From positions 1 through 12,629 of the forward strand of contig JANXRI010000236.1 in the NCBI GenBank assembly GCA_025353085.1: a stretch of DNA of 12,629 nt. Reading direction: 5' to 3'. Below the pieces are notes generated by a model, which had not been told where the DNA came from, searched no databases, and saw nothing but the letters and a program-made list of their open reading frames with translations. Positions 1-5,925 of the stretch are shown here, in pieces. Position 1 is the first letter of the stretch, and every line of letters starts with the position of its first letter. This DNA comes from Betaproteobacteria bacterium. GTDB lineage: Bacteria; Pseudomonadota; Gammaproteobacteria; Burkholderiales; SG8-41. The position numbers were made by a program, and so were the translations under genes.

Positions 1-486
1 CGTGCCGCTGCCGCTGCCGGCCGAGCCTATCGTCAGCTTGCCGGGCTGCGCTTTCGCCGCCGCGATGAATTCCTTCAGGCTGCCGGCATACGGCAGGGTC
101 GGGTTCACGACCAGGATGTACGGCGCTTCGGCCACCACCGAGACCGGATCGAAGCTCTTCAGCGCGTCGTACTTGGGGTCCTTGAAGAACGCGATGTTGA
201 TTGTGAAGCCGGAATCCGCCAGCAGCAGCGTATAGCCGTCGGGCGCAGCGTTCGCGGCGATTTGCGTGCCGAGCAGCGACGCCGCGCCCGGACGATTGTC
301 GACGACCACCGTTTGCCCCATCTGATCGGTCAGCTTCTGGCCGATCAGCCGCCCGACGAAATCCGAGCCGCCACCCGCGGCGAATGGCACGATCAGCCGG
401 ATCGGTTTGTTCGGATAATCCTGCGCGCAGGCAGCCGGAATTGCAAAAACCAGTATTGCGAACAGCGTTATCGATCGTTTATTCAT
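1..486 (-). CDS. Tripartite tricarboxylate transporter (Bug/TctC) solute-binding protein, C-terminus outside window
   Basis: Periplasmic receptor of the Bug family, which captures small carboxylates or related organic acids for a TctAB-type secondary transporter. The window holds the first 162 residues, open to the edge. The start ATG has a GGAG ribosome site 7 bases upstream. Residues 1-21 form a Sec signal peptide (positive MNKR, hydrophobic core, cleavage likely after ACA before QDYP). The mature start YPNKPIRLIVPF and the glycine-rich AAGGGSDFVGR are the family hallmark, followed by VVDNRPGA and APDGYTLL. Family members are about 320 residues, so roughly half is missing only because of the window edge. 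It lies 36 bp after the hydroxyacid dehydrogenase and is probably in the same operon. Family assignment is sure; the ligand is unknown. It is clearly different from the other Bug protein in this window. Confidence 0.93.
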   Translation of the reverse strand, partial: MNKRSITLFAILVFAIPAACAQDYPNKPIRLIVPFAAGGGSDFVGRLIGQKLTDQMGQTVVVDNRPGAASLLGTQIAANAAPDGYTLLLADSGFTINIAFFKDPKYDALKSFDPVSVVAEAPYILVVNPTLPYAGSLKEFIAAAKAQPGKLTIGSAGSGSGT

Positions 487-522
487 CGTAATCTCCGGGA
501 AGAATCCAAAATAGCTTTCACA

Positions 523-1461
523 CTACGCGAGGCGGTTGGGAACCGGCGCGCCGGCAAAATGCGCACGCAGGTTCGCGAGCAGGCTCGCGCTGCGATGCTC
601 GCGAACTTCACGCGTGGATGAGCCGATGTGCGGCGCCAGCACGACCTGCTCCATCGCGAAGAGTTCCGGCGGCACGCGCGGCTCGTCCCAGAAAACTTCG
701 AGTCCCGCGCCCGCGATGCGGCCGTCCTTCAGCGCCTTGATCAACGCCGCTTCGTCGACGATCGCGCCGCGCGCAATATTGACGAGAAATCCCTGCGGGC
801 CCAGCGCATCGAGAACGTGCGCATCGACCGATTTGCGCGTCGCGGGCGTGTCCGGGCAGGTCACGATCAGGCAATCGCACGCCTGCGCCATCTTCATGAG
901 ATCGGAATAGTACGGATAGCCGACACCCGGTTTTTCGCGCGGGCCAAAGTAGCAGACGGACATGCCGAACGCCGCAACGCGCTTCGCCACCGCGCTGCCG
1001 ATCCCGCCGTAGCCCATGATCCCGCAAGTTTTTCCGCGCAGGTCCGTGCTCATCGGAAACGCCCCGGCGGGCCACTTGCCGGCGCGTATGAAACGGTCGG
1101 CCTCGCCGATCCGGCGCATCACTGCGATCAGCAATCCCACGGCCACGTCCGCCACCGCTTCCGCCGTCCAATCGGGAGTGTTGGTGACAATGACGCCGCG
1201 CTCTTTGGCCGCCGCCAGATCGACCGAGCCATGCACGGCGCCGAAGCAGGCGACGATTTCCAGCTTGGGTAGCACCTCGATACGATTGCGGCTGCAGCCC
1301 AGTAGTCCCGTAGTCACCACGCCGCGCACGTTAGGCGAAACCGATTTGATAAACTCATCCGCGTCCCGCGCTTCCCACAGTTTGTGCACCACGTAATCGC
1401 GTTCAAGCGCAGCCAGCGTCGGCCCGTAACCGGGCGTGAGCGAAAGGAGTTCCGGTTTCAT
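523..1461 (-). CDS. D-isomer-specific 2-hydroxyacid dehydrogenase (glyoxylate/hydroxypyruvate reductase-like)
   Basis: A 312-residue cytoplasmic NAD(P)H-dependent oxidoreductase that interconverts a 2-oxoacid and its D-2-hydroxyacid. The Rossmann dinucleotide motif GYGGIG is at residues 150-155. The catalytic triad of the family is visible: R231 in NIARGAIVDE, E260 in EVFWDEP, and H278 in APHIGSST. The spacing and the phrases NTPDWTAEAVADVAVGLL and RRIGEADRFIRAGKW resemble the hydroxypyruvate/hydroxyphenylpyruvate reductase branch. The residue 73-81 loop, FGAVHGSVD, carries a His where many relatives have an aromatic residue, so the substrate may differ. The ATG overlaps the TGA of the preceding amidohydrolase gene (ATGA), indicating translational coupling. 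The role is inferred: oxidation or reduction of an intermediate in the same catabolic route. The exact substrate is unknown. Confidence 0.93.
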   Translation of the reverse strand: MKPELLSLTPGYGPTLAALERDYVVHKLWEARDADEFIKSVSPNVRGVVTTGLLGCSRNRIEVLPKLEIVACFGAVHGSVDLAAAKERGVIVTNTPDWTAEAVADVAVGLLIAVMRRIGEADRFIRAGKWPAGAFPMSTDLRGKTCGIMGYGGIGSAVAKRVAAFGMSVCYFGPREKPGVGYPYYSDLMKMAQACDCLIVTCPDTPATRKSVDAHVLDALGPQGFLVNIARGAIVDEAALIKALKDGRIAGAGLEVFWDEPRVPPELFAMEQVVLAPHIGSSTREVREHRSASLLANLRAHFAGAPVPNRLA

Positions 1462-2474
1462 GACTTTGCAGATTCGCCGAGCAACTCCAGCGCATTCAGA
1501 CCATGGATGCGGTCGAGTTGCTCTGCCGTAAGCCCCGGTACCGCGGCTATCATCGCCAGCGGATCGTCTTCGGCCATGTCGAACGGCGCATCGGTGCCTA
1601 TCGTCACGCGGTCGGCGCCGACTTTGTCGATCAGGTAGCGCAGCGCGTCGGCGTCATGCGTCAGTGCGTCGAAGTAGAAGCGGCGCAGCAGCTGCAGCGG
1701 AGAGTTTTTGGTGTTCGCCCGCGCCTCCTTGCGCACCTTGTATCCATGCGCGAGTCGCCCGATCTGGTACGGCAAATGGCCGCCGCCGTGCGCGAGAATC
1801 ATTTTGAGTGCCGGCAGTTCGTCCAGAGCGCCGCTGAACATCAGGTGCGCGGCCATCAACGCCGTGTCGAACGGCATCGCCGCGGTGTTGCCGAGATAGT
1901 AACAACCGAGATCCGGCGGCAGGTCGCCAACGATGTACGGATGCGCGAACACGAACACGCCGAGTTCCTGGGCCCGCTTTAACACGGGGCGAAATTTCGG
2001 GTCGGCGAGCAATTGCCCCTGCACGCGGCAGCCGAGCTCGATCGAGCGAAACCCGTGGTCTTTGACGACGCGCTCGAGTTCCGCGATTGCAGCGTCCGCG
2101 TCCTGCAGCGGCAGGGTCGCCATGCCGCGCAAGCGATCGGGGCGCGCGGCCGCCATGCGAGCGATGCCATCGTTCATTACACGGCACGCGGCGAGTCCGG
2201 CGTCGGCACTCAGCCAATAAAAGAACACCACGGGGGTCACCGAGATGACCGAAATGTCGATGCCTTTGCGGTCCATGCCATCGATCTTGGCATCGGCGTC
2301 GAAAAATTCTGCGTAGATCGGTGTGCCATGCTGGTCGTCGCGCACAAATTTTTCGCTGTCGCCGGCGCCTTCGACGCGCATTTGATAGTCGCGCGGGTTT
2401 TTGCGGATCAGCTCAATCAGCTCGCGTGGCAACACGTGGCTGTGCACATCGATGCGTTTCACTTTTTTGCTCAT
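1458..2474 (-). CDS. Amidohydrolase family 2 protein (ACMSD-like metal-dependent hydrolase/decarboxylase)
   Basis: A 338-residue TIM-barrel metalloenzyme of the amidohydrolase-2 group, which includes aminocarboxymuconate semialdehyde decarboxylase, resorcylate and carboxyvanillate decarboxylases and some hydratases. Metal and catalytic residues are all in place: H11 and H13 in IDVHSHVLP, H178 in FAHPY, H229 in LAHGGGHLP, and D295 in IGTDAPFD. There is no signal peptide, so it acts in the cytoplasm. The start ATG has only a weak upstream purine stretch. The gap to the preceding Bug gene is 90 bp and contains a possible -10-like TATAAG (2517-2522, minus) without a good -35. The stop TGA overlaps the next start. 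The family covers both C-C bond decarboxylation and hydrolysis, so the reaction cannot be fixed. Context suggests breakdown of an aromatic or unsaturated organic acid. Confidence 0.92.
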   Translation of the reverse strand: MSKKVKRIDVHSHVLPRELIELIRKNPRDYQMRVEGAGDSEKFVRDDQHGTPIYAEFFDADAKIDGMDRKGIDISVISVTPVVFFYWLSADAGLAACRVMNDGIARMAAARPDRLRGMATLPLQDADAAIAELERVVKDHGFRSIELGCRVQGQLLADPKFRPVLKRAQELGVFVFAHPYIVGDLPPDLGCYYLGNTAAMPFDTALMAAHLMFSGALDELPALKMILAHGGGHLPYQIGRLAHGYKVRKEARANTKNSPLQLLRRFYFDALTHDADALRYLIDKVGADRVTIGTDAPFDMAEDDPLAMIAAVPGLTAEQLDRIHGLNALELLGESAKS

Positions 2475-2564
2475 GAATATTTCTGATAATCTGGATTTCG
2501 AATTGCAGACCGCGTTCTTATAGTCTTAGCTTGCCGTATTTTCACAGTCCTCAATCCTCAACCC

Positions 2565-3542
2565 TCATTCACCTTTGATGCCCGCTTCCTTGATGACTTT
2601 GTCGAAGCGTGCAGCCTCGCTCCGTATAAAATTGCCGAACTCTTCCGGCGTGCTCGTCAGCGGCTCGACGCCGGCCAGTGCCATTCTCGGTTTCATGTCG
2701 GGCGCGGATACCGCTTTGATAAGCTCCGCATTCAACCGGTTGATAATGTCGCGCGGCGTGCCGGTCGGCGCGAGCACGCCGTACCAGACGCTGATGTCGA
2801 AATTCTGAAAACCCTGCTCGCGCGCGGTCGGCACGTTTGGCAGATCGGGCAGGCGTTGCGGCGACAATACGGCCAGCGCGCGCACGCGACCGGCCTGAAT
2901 TTGCGCAAGGGCGGCCGGCGCTGCCAGCACTTCCATGTCGACCTGCCCGCTCGCGAGGCCAATTAGCGCAAGGCCCGACCCTTTGTACGGCACATGCACG
3001 ATGTCGAGCTTTTCGAGACTCTTTAAAAGCTCCGGCGCGAGATGCGTGGTGGTGCCGATTCCGCCCGAGCCGTAATTGAGTTTGCCCGGGCTTCGACGCG
3101 CGATCTGAATAAATTCCTTGAGCGTTTTTGCCGGCACCGAGGGGTGAATCACGAACACGTTGCGCACTGTGCCCACCAGAGCAATAGGCGCGAGATCTTT
3201 CCATGGATCGTAGTTCAACTTGCCGTAGAGCAGCGGACTCAACGCGATCACCGGCGAACTCAACACGATTGTGTACCCGTCAGGCGGGGATTTCGCGGCG
3301 ATTTCCAATCCAACGTTGCCGCTTGCACCGGGCCGGCTATCGGCAACCACCGATTGACCGAGCTGTTCGGCGAGCTTGGCGGCCACCAGCCGGCCAACGA
3401 TGTCGGTCGGCCCGCCAGGCGGAAAAGGCATGATCATGCGAATAGTTTTGGTCGGATAGGTTTGCGCGTGCGCCAGGCTGGCCGCCAGCAAGCATGAGAG
3501 TATGACGAGCAGGCCGCAAAAGCGCCGGGAAATGCGAGACAT
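2565..3542 (-). CDS. Tripartite tricarboxylate transporter (Bug/TctC) solute-binding protein
   Basis: A complete 325-residue periplasmic receptor of the Bug family. I chose the ATG at 3542 because AGAGGAG lies 6 bases before it; the upstream in-frame TTG would run through that ribosome site. Residues 1-26 are a signal peptide with twin basic start and AHA cleavage site before QTYP. Family signatures are YPTKTIRMIMPFPPGGPTDI (about residues 29-48), DSRPGASGNVG, PDGYTIVLSS, LNYGSGGIGTTTHL, HVPYKGSG and a C-terminal domain ending in GIKGE. Length is typical. It sits between the cupin (89-bp gap) and the amidohydrolase (90-bp gap), in the same direction. Such orphan receptors often pair with TctAB encoded elsewhere; neither subunit is in the window. 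The ligand is unknown. Confidence 0.95.
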   Translation of the reverse strand: MSRISRRFCGLLVILSCLLAASLAHAQTYPTKTIRMIMPFPPGGPTDIVGRLVAAKLAEQLGQSVVADSRPGASGNVGLEIAAKSPPDGYTIVLSSPVIALSPLLYGKLNYDPWKDLAPIALVGTVRNVFVIHPSVPAKTLKEFIQIARRSPGKLNYGSGGIGTTTHLAPELLKSLEKLDIVHVPYKGSGLALIGLASGQVDMEVLAAPAALAQIQAGRVRALAVLSPQRLPDLPNVPTAREQGFQNFDISVWYGVLAPTGTPRDIINRLNAELIKAVSAPDMKPRMALAGVEPLTSTPEEFGNFIRSEAARFDKVIKEAGIKGE

Positions 3543-3631
3543 GGATTTCTCCTCTTTCAACTAACGAAGAGCAGGCGTCACATCGCGCCGAACTTGCTGC
3601 TCGAGAATACGCGATTAAGTGAAGCGTTTTT

Positions 3632-4096
3632 TTAGTAATGCGACTTGAAACTGATCGCGTCGCGATAGGCGAGATCTTCGAGATCGATATACGAGCGCTT
3701 GGTTTCCTTGTCGACGGTGTATTGAATTTTGCGATTCGTTTCCGTCGTCGCGCGGATGTCGAGCAGTTCGAGCGCTTCCTTGACTTCCCACTCGTGCGCG
3801 CCCGCGATGCCGGCCGGCGCGTAAATCATCGAGCCTGGGCCCACATCGAATTCCTTGCCCTCGAAGTTGCGCACGGTCGCATGCCCGGAGATCACGTAAT
3901 AGCACGCTTCAATCGGATGCCAATGCAATTGCTCGTACGTGCCGGGCTGATAAGTCGCGCGGCCAAGCCGCACGCGGTCGGTCTCGCGAATTTCGGGCCA
4001 GCCGATCATGCGCTGGTAGGTCTGCCCGTCGGTCACGCCGCGGCGTCCTGGACAATCCGCCTGGTTAATCACCGTCAAAGTCGATTTCACTTCCAT
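3632..4096 (-). CDS. Small single-domain cupin protein
   Basis: A 154-residue cytoplasmic cupin, first gene of the catabolic cluster. The start ATG at 4096 has GAGGAG 6 bases upstream; the longer frame reaching to 4231 is discarded because it runs through the operator palindromes and has no ribosome site. Cupin motif 1 is seen as GTYEQLHWHPIEACYYVISG (residues 52-71) with H58 and H60. The canonical metal-ligand Glu position (four after the second His, seven before the Gly) is Ala64, with E63 one residue earlier. Motif 2 is GPGSMIYAPAGIAGAHE with P94, G96 and H101. Cupins of this size may be dioxygenases, isomerases, lyases or non-enzymatic sensors. No specific function can be assigned, but the operon position suggests a step in, or sensing of, the same organic-acid pathway. 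Confidence 0.88.
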   Translation of the reverse strand: MEVKSTLTVINQADCPGRRGVTDGQTYQRMIGWPEIRETDRVRLGRATYQPGTYEQLHWHPIEACYYVISGHATVRNFEGKEFDVGPGSMIYAPAGIAGAHEWEVKEALELLDIRATTETNRKIQYTVDKETKRSYIDLEDLAYRDAISFKSHY

Positions 4097-4170
4097 ATGC
4101 TTCTCCTCACTTACGTGGATTCGCCGCTGAACGAAAATAAAAACCGGAGTCAGGTTCAAATATTCATTGA

Positions 4171-4188
4171 AATATTGCGCGCAATATT
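4171..4188. repeat. 18-bp perfect palindrome, probable operator
   Basis: The sequence AATATTGCGCGCAATATT equals its own reverse complement over all 18 bases. It lies 75-92 bp before the cupin start codon, in the 5' leader if the TATGAT box at 4227-4232 is used. Perfect symmetry of this length is typical of binding sites for dimeric repressors (for example MarR or TetR families), but no regulator gene is in the window and the family cannot be identified. Confidence 0.7.
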
Positions 4189-4202
4189 CGCCTCGCGAGG
4201 CG
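4189..4202. repeat. 14-bp perfect palindrome abutting the 18-bp palindrome
   Basis: CGCCTCGCGAGGCG is perfectly self-complementary and begins at the base after the 18-bp palindrome ends, giving 32 bases of back-to-back dyad symmetry. It differs in sequence from its neighbour, so the two may bind different proteins, or this one may act as an RNA hairpin in the leader (7-bp GC stem if fully paired, less with a loop). Confidence 0.6.
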
Positions 4203-4218
4203 TCGTAACAATTTTGCC

Positions 4219-4232
4219 GACGATCTATCATA
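4219..4232 (-). promoter_or_regulatory. Candidate extended -10 promoter for the cupin/Bug/amidohydrolase cluster
   Basis: On the minus strand TGTTATGAT provides a TGn extension followed by TATGAT (5 of 6 to the sigma-70 -10 consensus) at 4232-4227. No good -35 hexamer is present 17 bases upstream, as is common for extended -10 promoters. A start near 4219 would place the two palindromes at about +17 to +49, a position suited to repression by roadblock or steric hindrance. Confidence 0.4.
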
Positions 4233-4234
4233 AC

Positions 4235-4257
4235 AAAAAAGACAAATGCGAAATTTG
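4235..4257 (-). terminator. Weak possible intrinsic terminator after the safE-like gene
   Basis: On the minus strand CAAAT, a 5-base loop and ATTTG form a short AT-only stem, followed by TC and six Ts. The stem is weak and lies 160 bp beyond the safE stop codon, and the T-run also forms part of the promoter candidate, so this is a low-confidence call. Confidence 0.22.
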
Positions 4258-4415
4258 CGGCGGGGCTCGGGACGTCTCTGCGTAAAAGCGCAGAAATGTG
4301 GAGGTCCGTCAGGGTATTGCCAGCGCGGGAGATAGATCAGAAAACCAGGTTTGGCGCTACGCGACGGCGGTCAGCGGATGTATTTGCTTCACGTCGTTTG
4401 CGCGCGCGGGGGGAC

Positions 4416-5162
4416 TTACGGCAACCAGGCGCTTAACCCGGGCATGACGTGGCACAGCAGCCCATCGCCCGCGCCCCCCGGCGTATGCAATATTCCAGTC
4501 AGGCTCAAGACGCCGAACAAAGCAATCGCGCAACCGGCTAAACGACGCAGCGCGCCGGCGCGACGCAGGCGATTCACCTGCTTCCACATTAGTCCGATGC
4601 CGAACAGGTTCGGCAAGGTGCCAAGGCCAAATGCGAGCATCAGCGCGGCGCCTCTCCACCAACTGCCCAGCGCCAACGCCGTCAGCAGCACCGCGTACAC
4701 CATGCCGCACGGCAGCCAGCCCCACAGCGCGCCAAGGCCGAGCGCGCGCGGCAGTGAATTCACCGGCAACAAATGCCGCGTCCACGGCTGAATCGCACGC
4801 CATAATTTGCCGCCGGCGGCTTCGATGCTGGCCAACATCGGCAGCATGCCGGCGACGTATAACCCTAATGTCACCAGCATTAAACTCGCCAGCGCAAAAA
4901 AGCCGGGTTGCAATACAGGTGCTGCGCGCGTCAGCAATCCCGCAGCGCCGATGGCTCCGGCAATCGCGCCCGCGCACATATAACTCGCGACGCGACCAAC
5001 GTTGTAGGCAACGAGATAACGCATGCGCGGTCCGTCATTGCGCGCGCCAGGCGCAGCGCACAAGGCGTGCACGATGCCCCCGCACATGCCAACGCAATGT
5101 ATGCCGCCGGCGAAGCCGCCGACGAAAGCGGCGCCCAAAGCCATTTCGAAGAGCGCGTTCAC
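4416..5162 (-). CDS. SafE/DsbD_2-type polytopic membrane protein associated with cbb3 oxidase clusters
   Basis: A 248-residue inner-membrane protein usually annotated as sulfite exporter TauE/SafE family or cytochrome c biogenesis transmembrane region. I chose the GTG at 5162 because AAGGAG lies 5 bases before it; the upstream in-frame TTG has no such support. The family signature HCVGMCGG is at residues 22-29, with a second conserved segment GWLPCGMVY near residues 147-155, separated by several hydrophobic spans; total length and about six membrane segments fit the family. Such genes commonly lie near ccoGHIS, and a role in copper or thiol handling during oxidase assembly is often suspected but not established. 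Its ribosome site directly abuts a hemN remnant, and the nearest promoter candidate is the FNR-type site at 5381-5394. Confidence 0.85.
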   Translation of the reverse strand: MNALFEMALGAAFVGGFAGGIHCVGMCGGIVHALCAAPGARNDGPRMRYLVAYNVGRVASYMCAGAIAGAIGAAGLLTRAAPVLQPGFFALASLMLVTLGLYVAGMLPMLASIEAAGGKLWRAIQPWTRHLLPVNSLPRALGLGALWGWLPCGMVYAVLLTALALGSWWRGAALMLAFGLGTLPNLFGIGLMWKQVNRLRRAGALRRLAGCAIALFGVLSLTGILHTPGGAGDGLLCHVMPGLSAWLP

Positions 5163-5163
5163 G

Positions 5164-5336
5164 TCATCTCCTTGAATAATTGCGGCGCTCGCGATCCCGG
5201 CGAAAATAACCGGCAAACACCATCACGTGATCAGAGCGTTGAGTTGCTCTATTCCGAAGAAGTTGGGCGTGCCGCAGCCCCAGTACATGCGTGCAACCTT
5301 GGTGTCGTCGCCGGGCGCATTCGCTTGCAGTTGTCG
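5164..5336 (-). pseudogene. hemN: hemN remnant (oxygen-independent coproporphyrinogen III dehydrogenase fragment)
   Basis: HemN is a radical-SAM enzyme of anaerobic haem synthesis. Here only an internal piece remains. The frame from 5336 down to a TGA at 5223 reads RQLQANAPGDDTKVARMYWG then CGTPNFFGIEQLNALIT. This matches the HemN region LQA...V.QMHWGGGTPTF...QLARLM, including the WGxGTP block that in radical-SAM enzymes contacts S-adenosylmethionine (middle Gly changed to Cys). Shifting frame by one base after NAL continues as DHVMVFAGYFRRDRERRNYS, matching the following RxHFxLxxDxExxYS segment, up to the safE ribosome site. The N-terminal half with the CxxxCxxC cluster, the C-terminal half and any start codon are missing. 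There is no reading frame capable of a functional enzyme. The comparison is from memory of the family, not from an alignment program. Confidence 0.72.
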
Positions 5337-5346
5337 TCATGCACGG

Positions 5347-5394
5347 TGAGTCGATTATCTAGCAGCAGCCGATTTCACGTTTGATCCATATCAA
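5347..5394 (-). promoter_or_regulatory. FNR/Anr box with class II promoter geometry, directed toward hemN remnant and safE
   Basis: TTGATCCATATCAA at 5381-5394 is a perfect TTGAT-N4-ATCAA FNR site. On the minus strand GATAAT (5 of 6 to the -10 consensus) lies at 5359-5354, which puts the box centre at about -40.5 from a start near 5347, within one base of the class II activator position. No comparable -10 box lies at that distance on the plus strand. The promoter probably once drove hemN and now drives safE through a leader of about 185 bases made of hemN debris. Confidence 0.75.
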
Positions 5395-5498
5395 ACCCTA
5401 TAGAATTCAAGTCCGAATCCCCGGCATACGCTCATGCAAGCCATACCCATTCCATCAACGTCGCTCGACTCCGCAGCGCGTGCTCCTCATGCAGCCTG

Positions 5499-5699
5499 GT
5501 GGGCGCCATCGAAACGCTCGAAGAAGCCCTTTATTTCTCGACCGCCAGCTTCACGACCATCGGATATGGAGATATTGTCCTCACGCGCGAATGGCGACTG
5601 CTGTCCTCGTTCGGAGGCGCGAACGGCATGATCATTTTCGGCTTGACTACCGCGCTGATCATCGCCGCGATTCAACGATTCTACGCATGGGACGGGTAG
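5499..5699 (+). pseudogene. Truncated two-helix potassium channel: pore loop and second helix only
   Basis: The only plus-strand coding signal in the window. From a GTG at 5499, 66 codons encode EALYFSTASFTTIGYGDIVL, in which TIGYGD (residues 20-25) is the potassium selectivity filter, followed by a hydrophobic helix (about 40-61, GMIIFGLTTALIIAAIQRF) and the end YAWDG. This is the C-terminal half of the small two-membrane-segment ion channel family, normally about 130 residues. The frame stays open upstream to 5385 but encodes a polar, non-membrane sequence, no ATG is present in frame, no ribosome site precedes the GTG, and no other frame holds a convincing first helix. It is therefore either a 5'-truncated relic or, less likely, a mini-protein. 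A fragment such as VLLM at about 5480-5491 in another frame hints at a frameshift. Confidence 0.65.
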
Positions 5700-5925
5700 C
5701 GCATTAAGAGCGATGCCGCCAAGCGACGTGAACTTGCGCCGCAACCAGCAATAAGCAGGTGTATGCCTTTGTCATTGCAGCCTTCAATTCGCCGCCGCCG
5801 CAGTTCTCAAGGATTGCGTGTTGATCCAGTGAAAATACCTGATGAACTGCCTGATCCCGGCGTCAGAGAGGTTCTAGTTAGGGCATCGGCCACAGCGGGC
5901 GCATTGTCGTATGTCTATGGGTAAT

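Larger units (their letters stand above)
4097..4415. other. Intergenic control region between safE-like gene and cupin cluster
   Basis: This 319-bp stretch has no credible gene. The part from about 4130 to 4260 is markedly AT-richer than its surroundings and holds, in minus-strand order, a possible weak terminator, an extended -10 box, two abutting palindromes and the cupin ribosome site. The part from about 4300 to 4415 shows nothing recognisable beyond a perfect 6-bp-stem hairpin at 4277-4294 (TCTGCG, 6-base loop, CGCAGA) with no T-run. Confidence 0.7.

Noticed and set aside
4097..4231. Upstream start for the cupin gene
   Set aside because: The extension would translate the promoter and operator palindromes; GAGGAG immediately before the ATG at 4096 decides the start.
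4277..4294. Perfect 6-bp-stem hairpin as terminator of the safE gene
   Set aside because: No T-run follows on either strand and the stem is short; it could be a chance inverted repeat.
5821..5834. Third FNR site (TTGATCCAGTGAAA)
   Set aside because: Only the first half-site matches; the ATCAA half is absent and no gene start lies nearby.
5700..5925. Possible small gene or terminator after the cco operon
   Set aside because: No frame with a start, ribosome site and recognisable product, and no convincing GC hairpin plus T-run could be seen in this 226-bp stretch.
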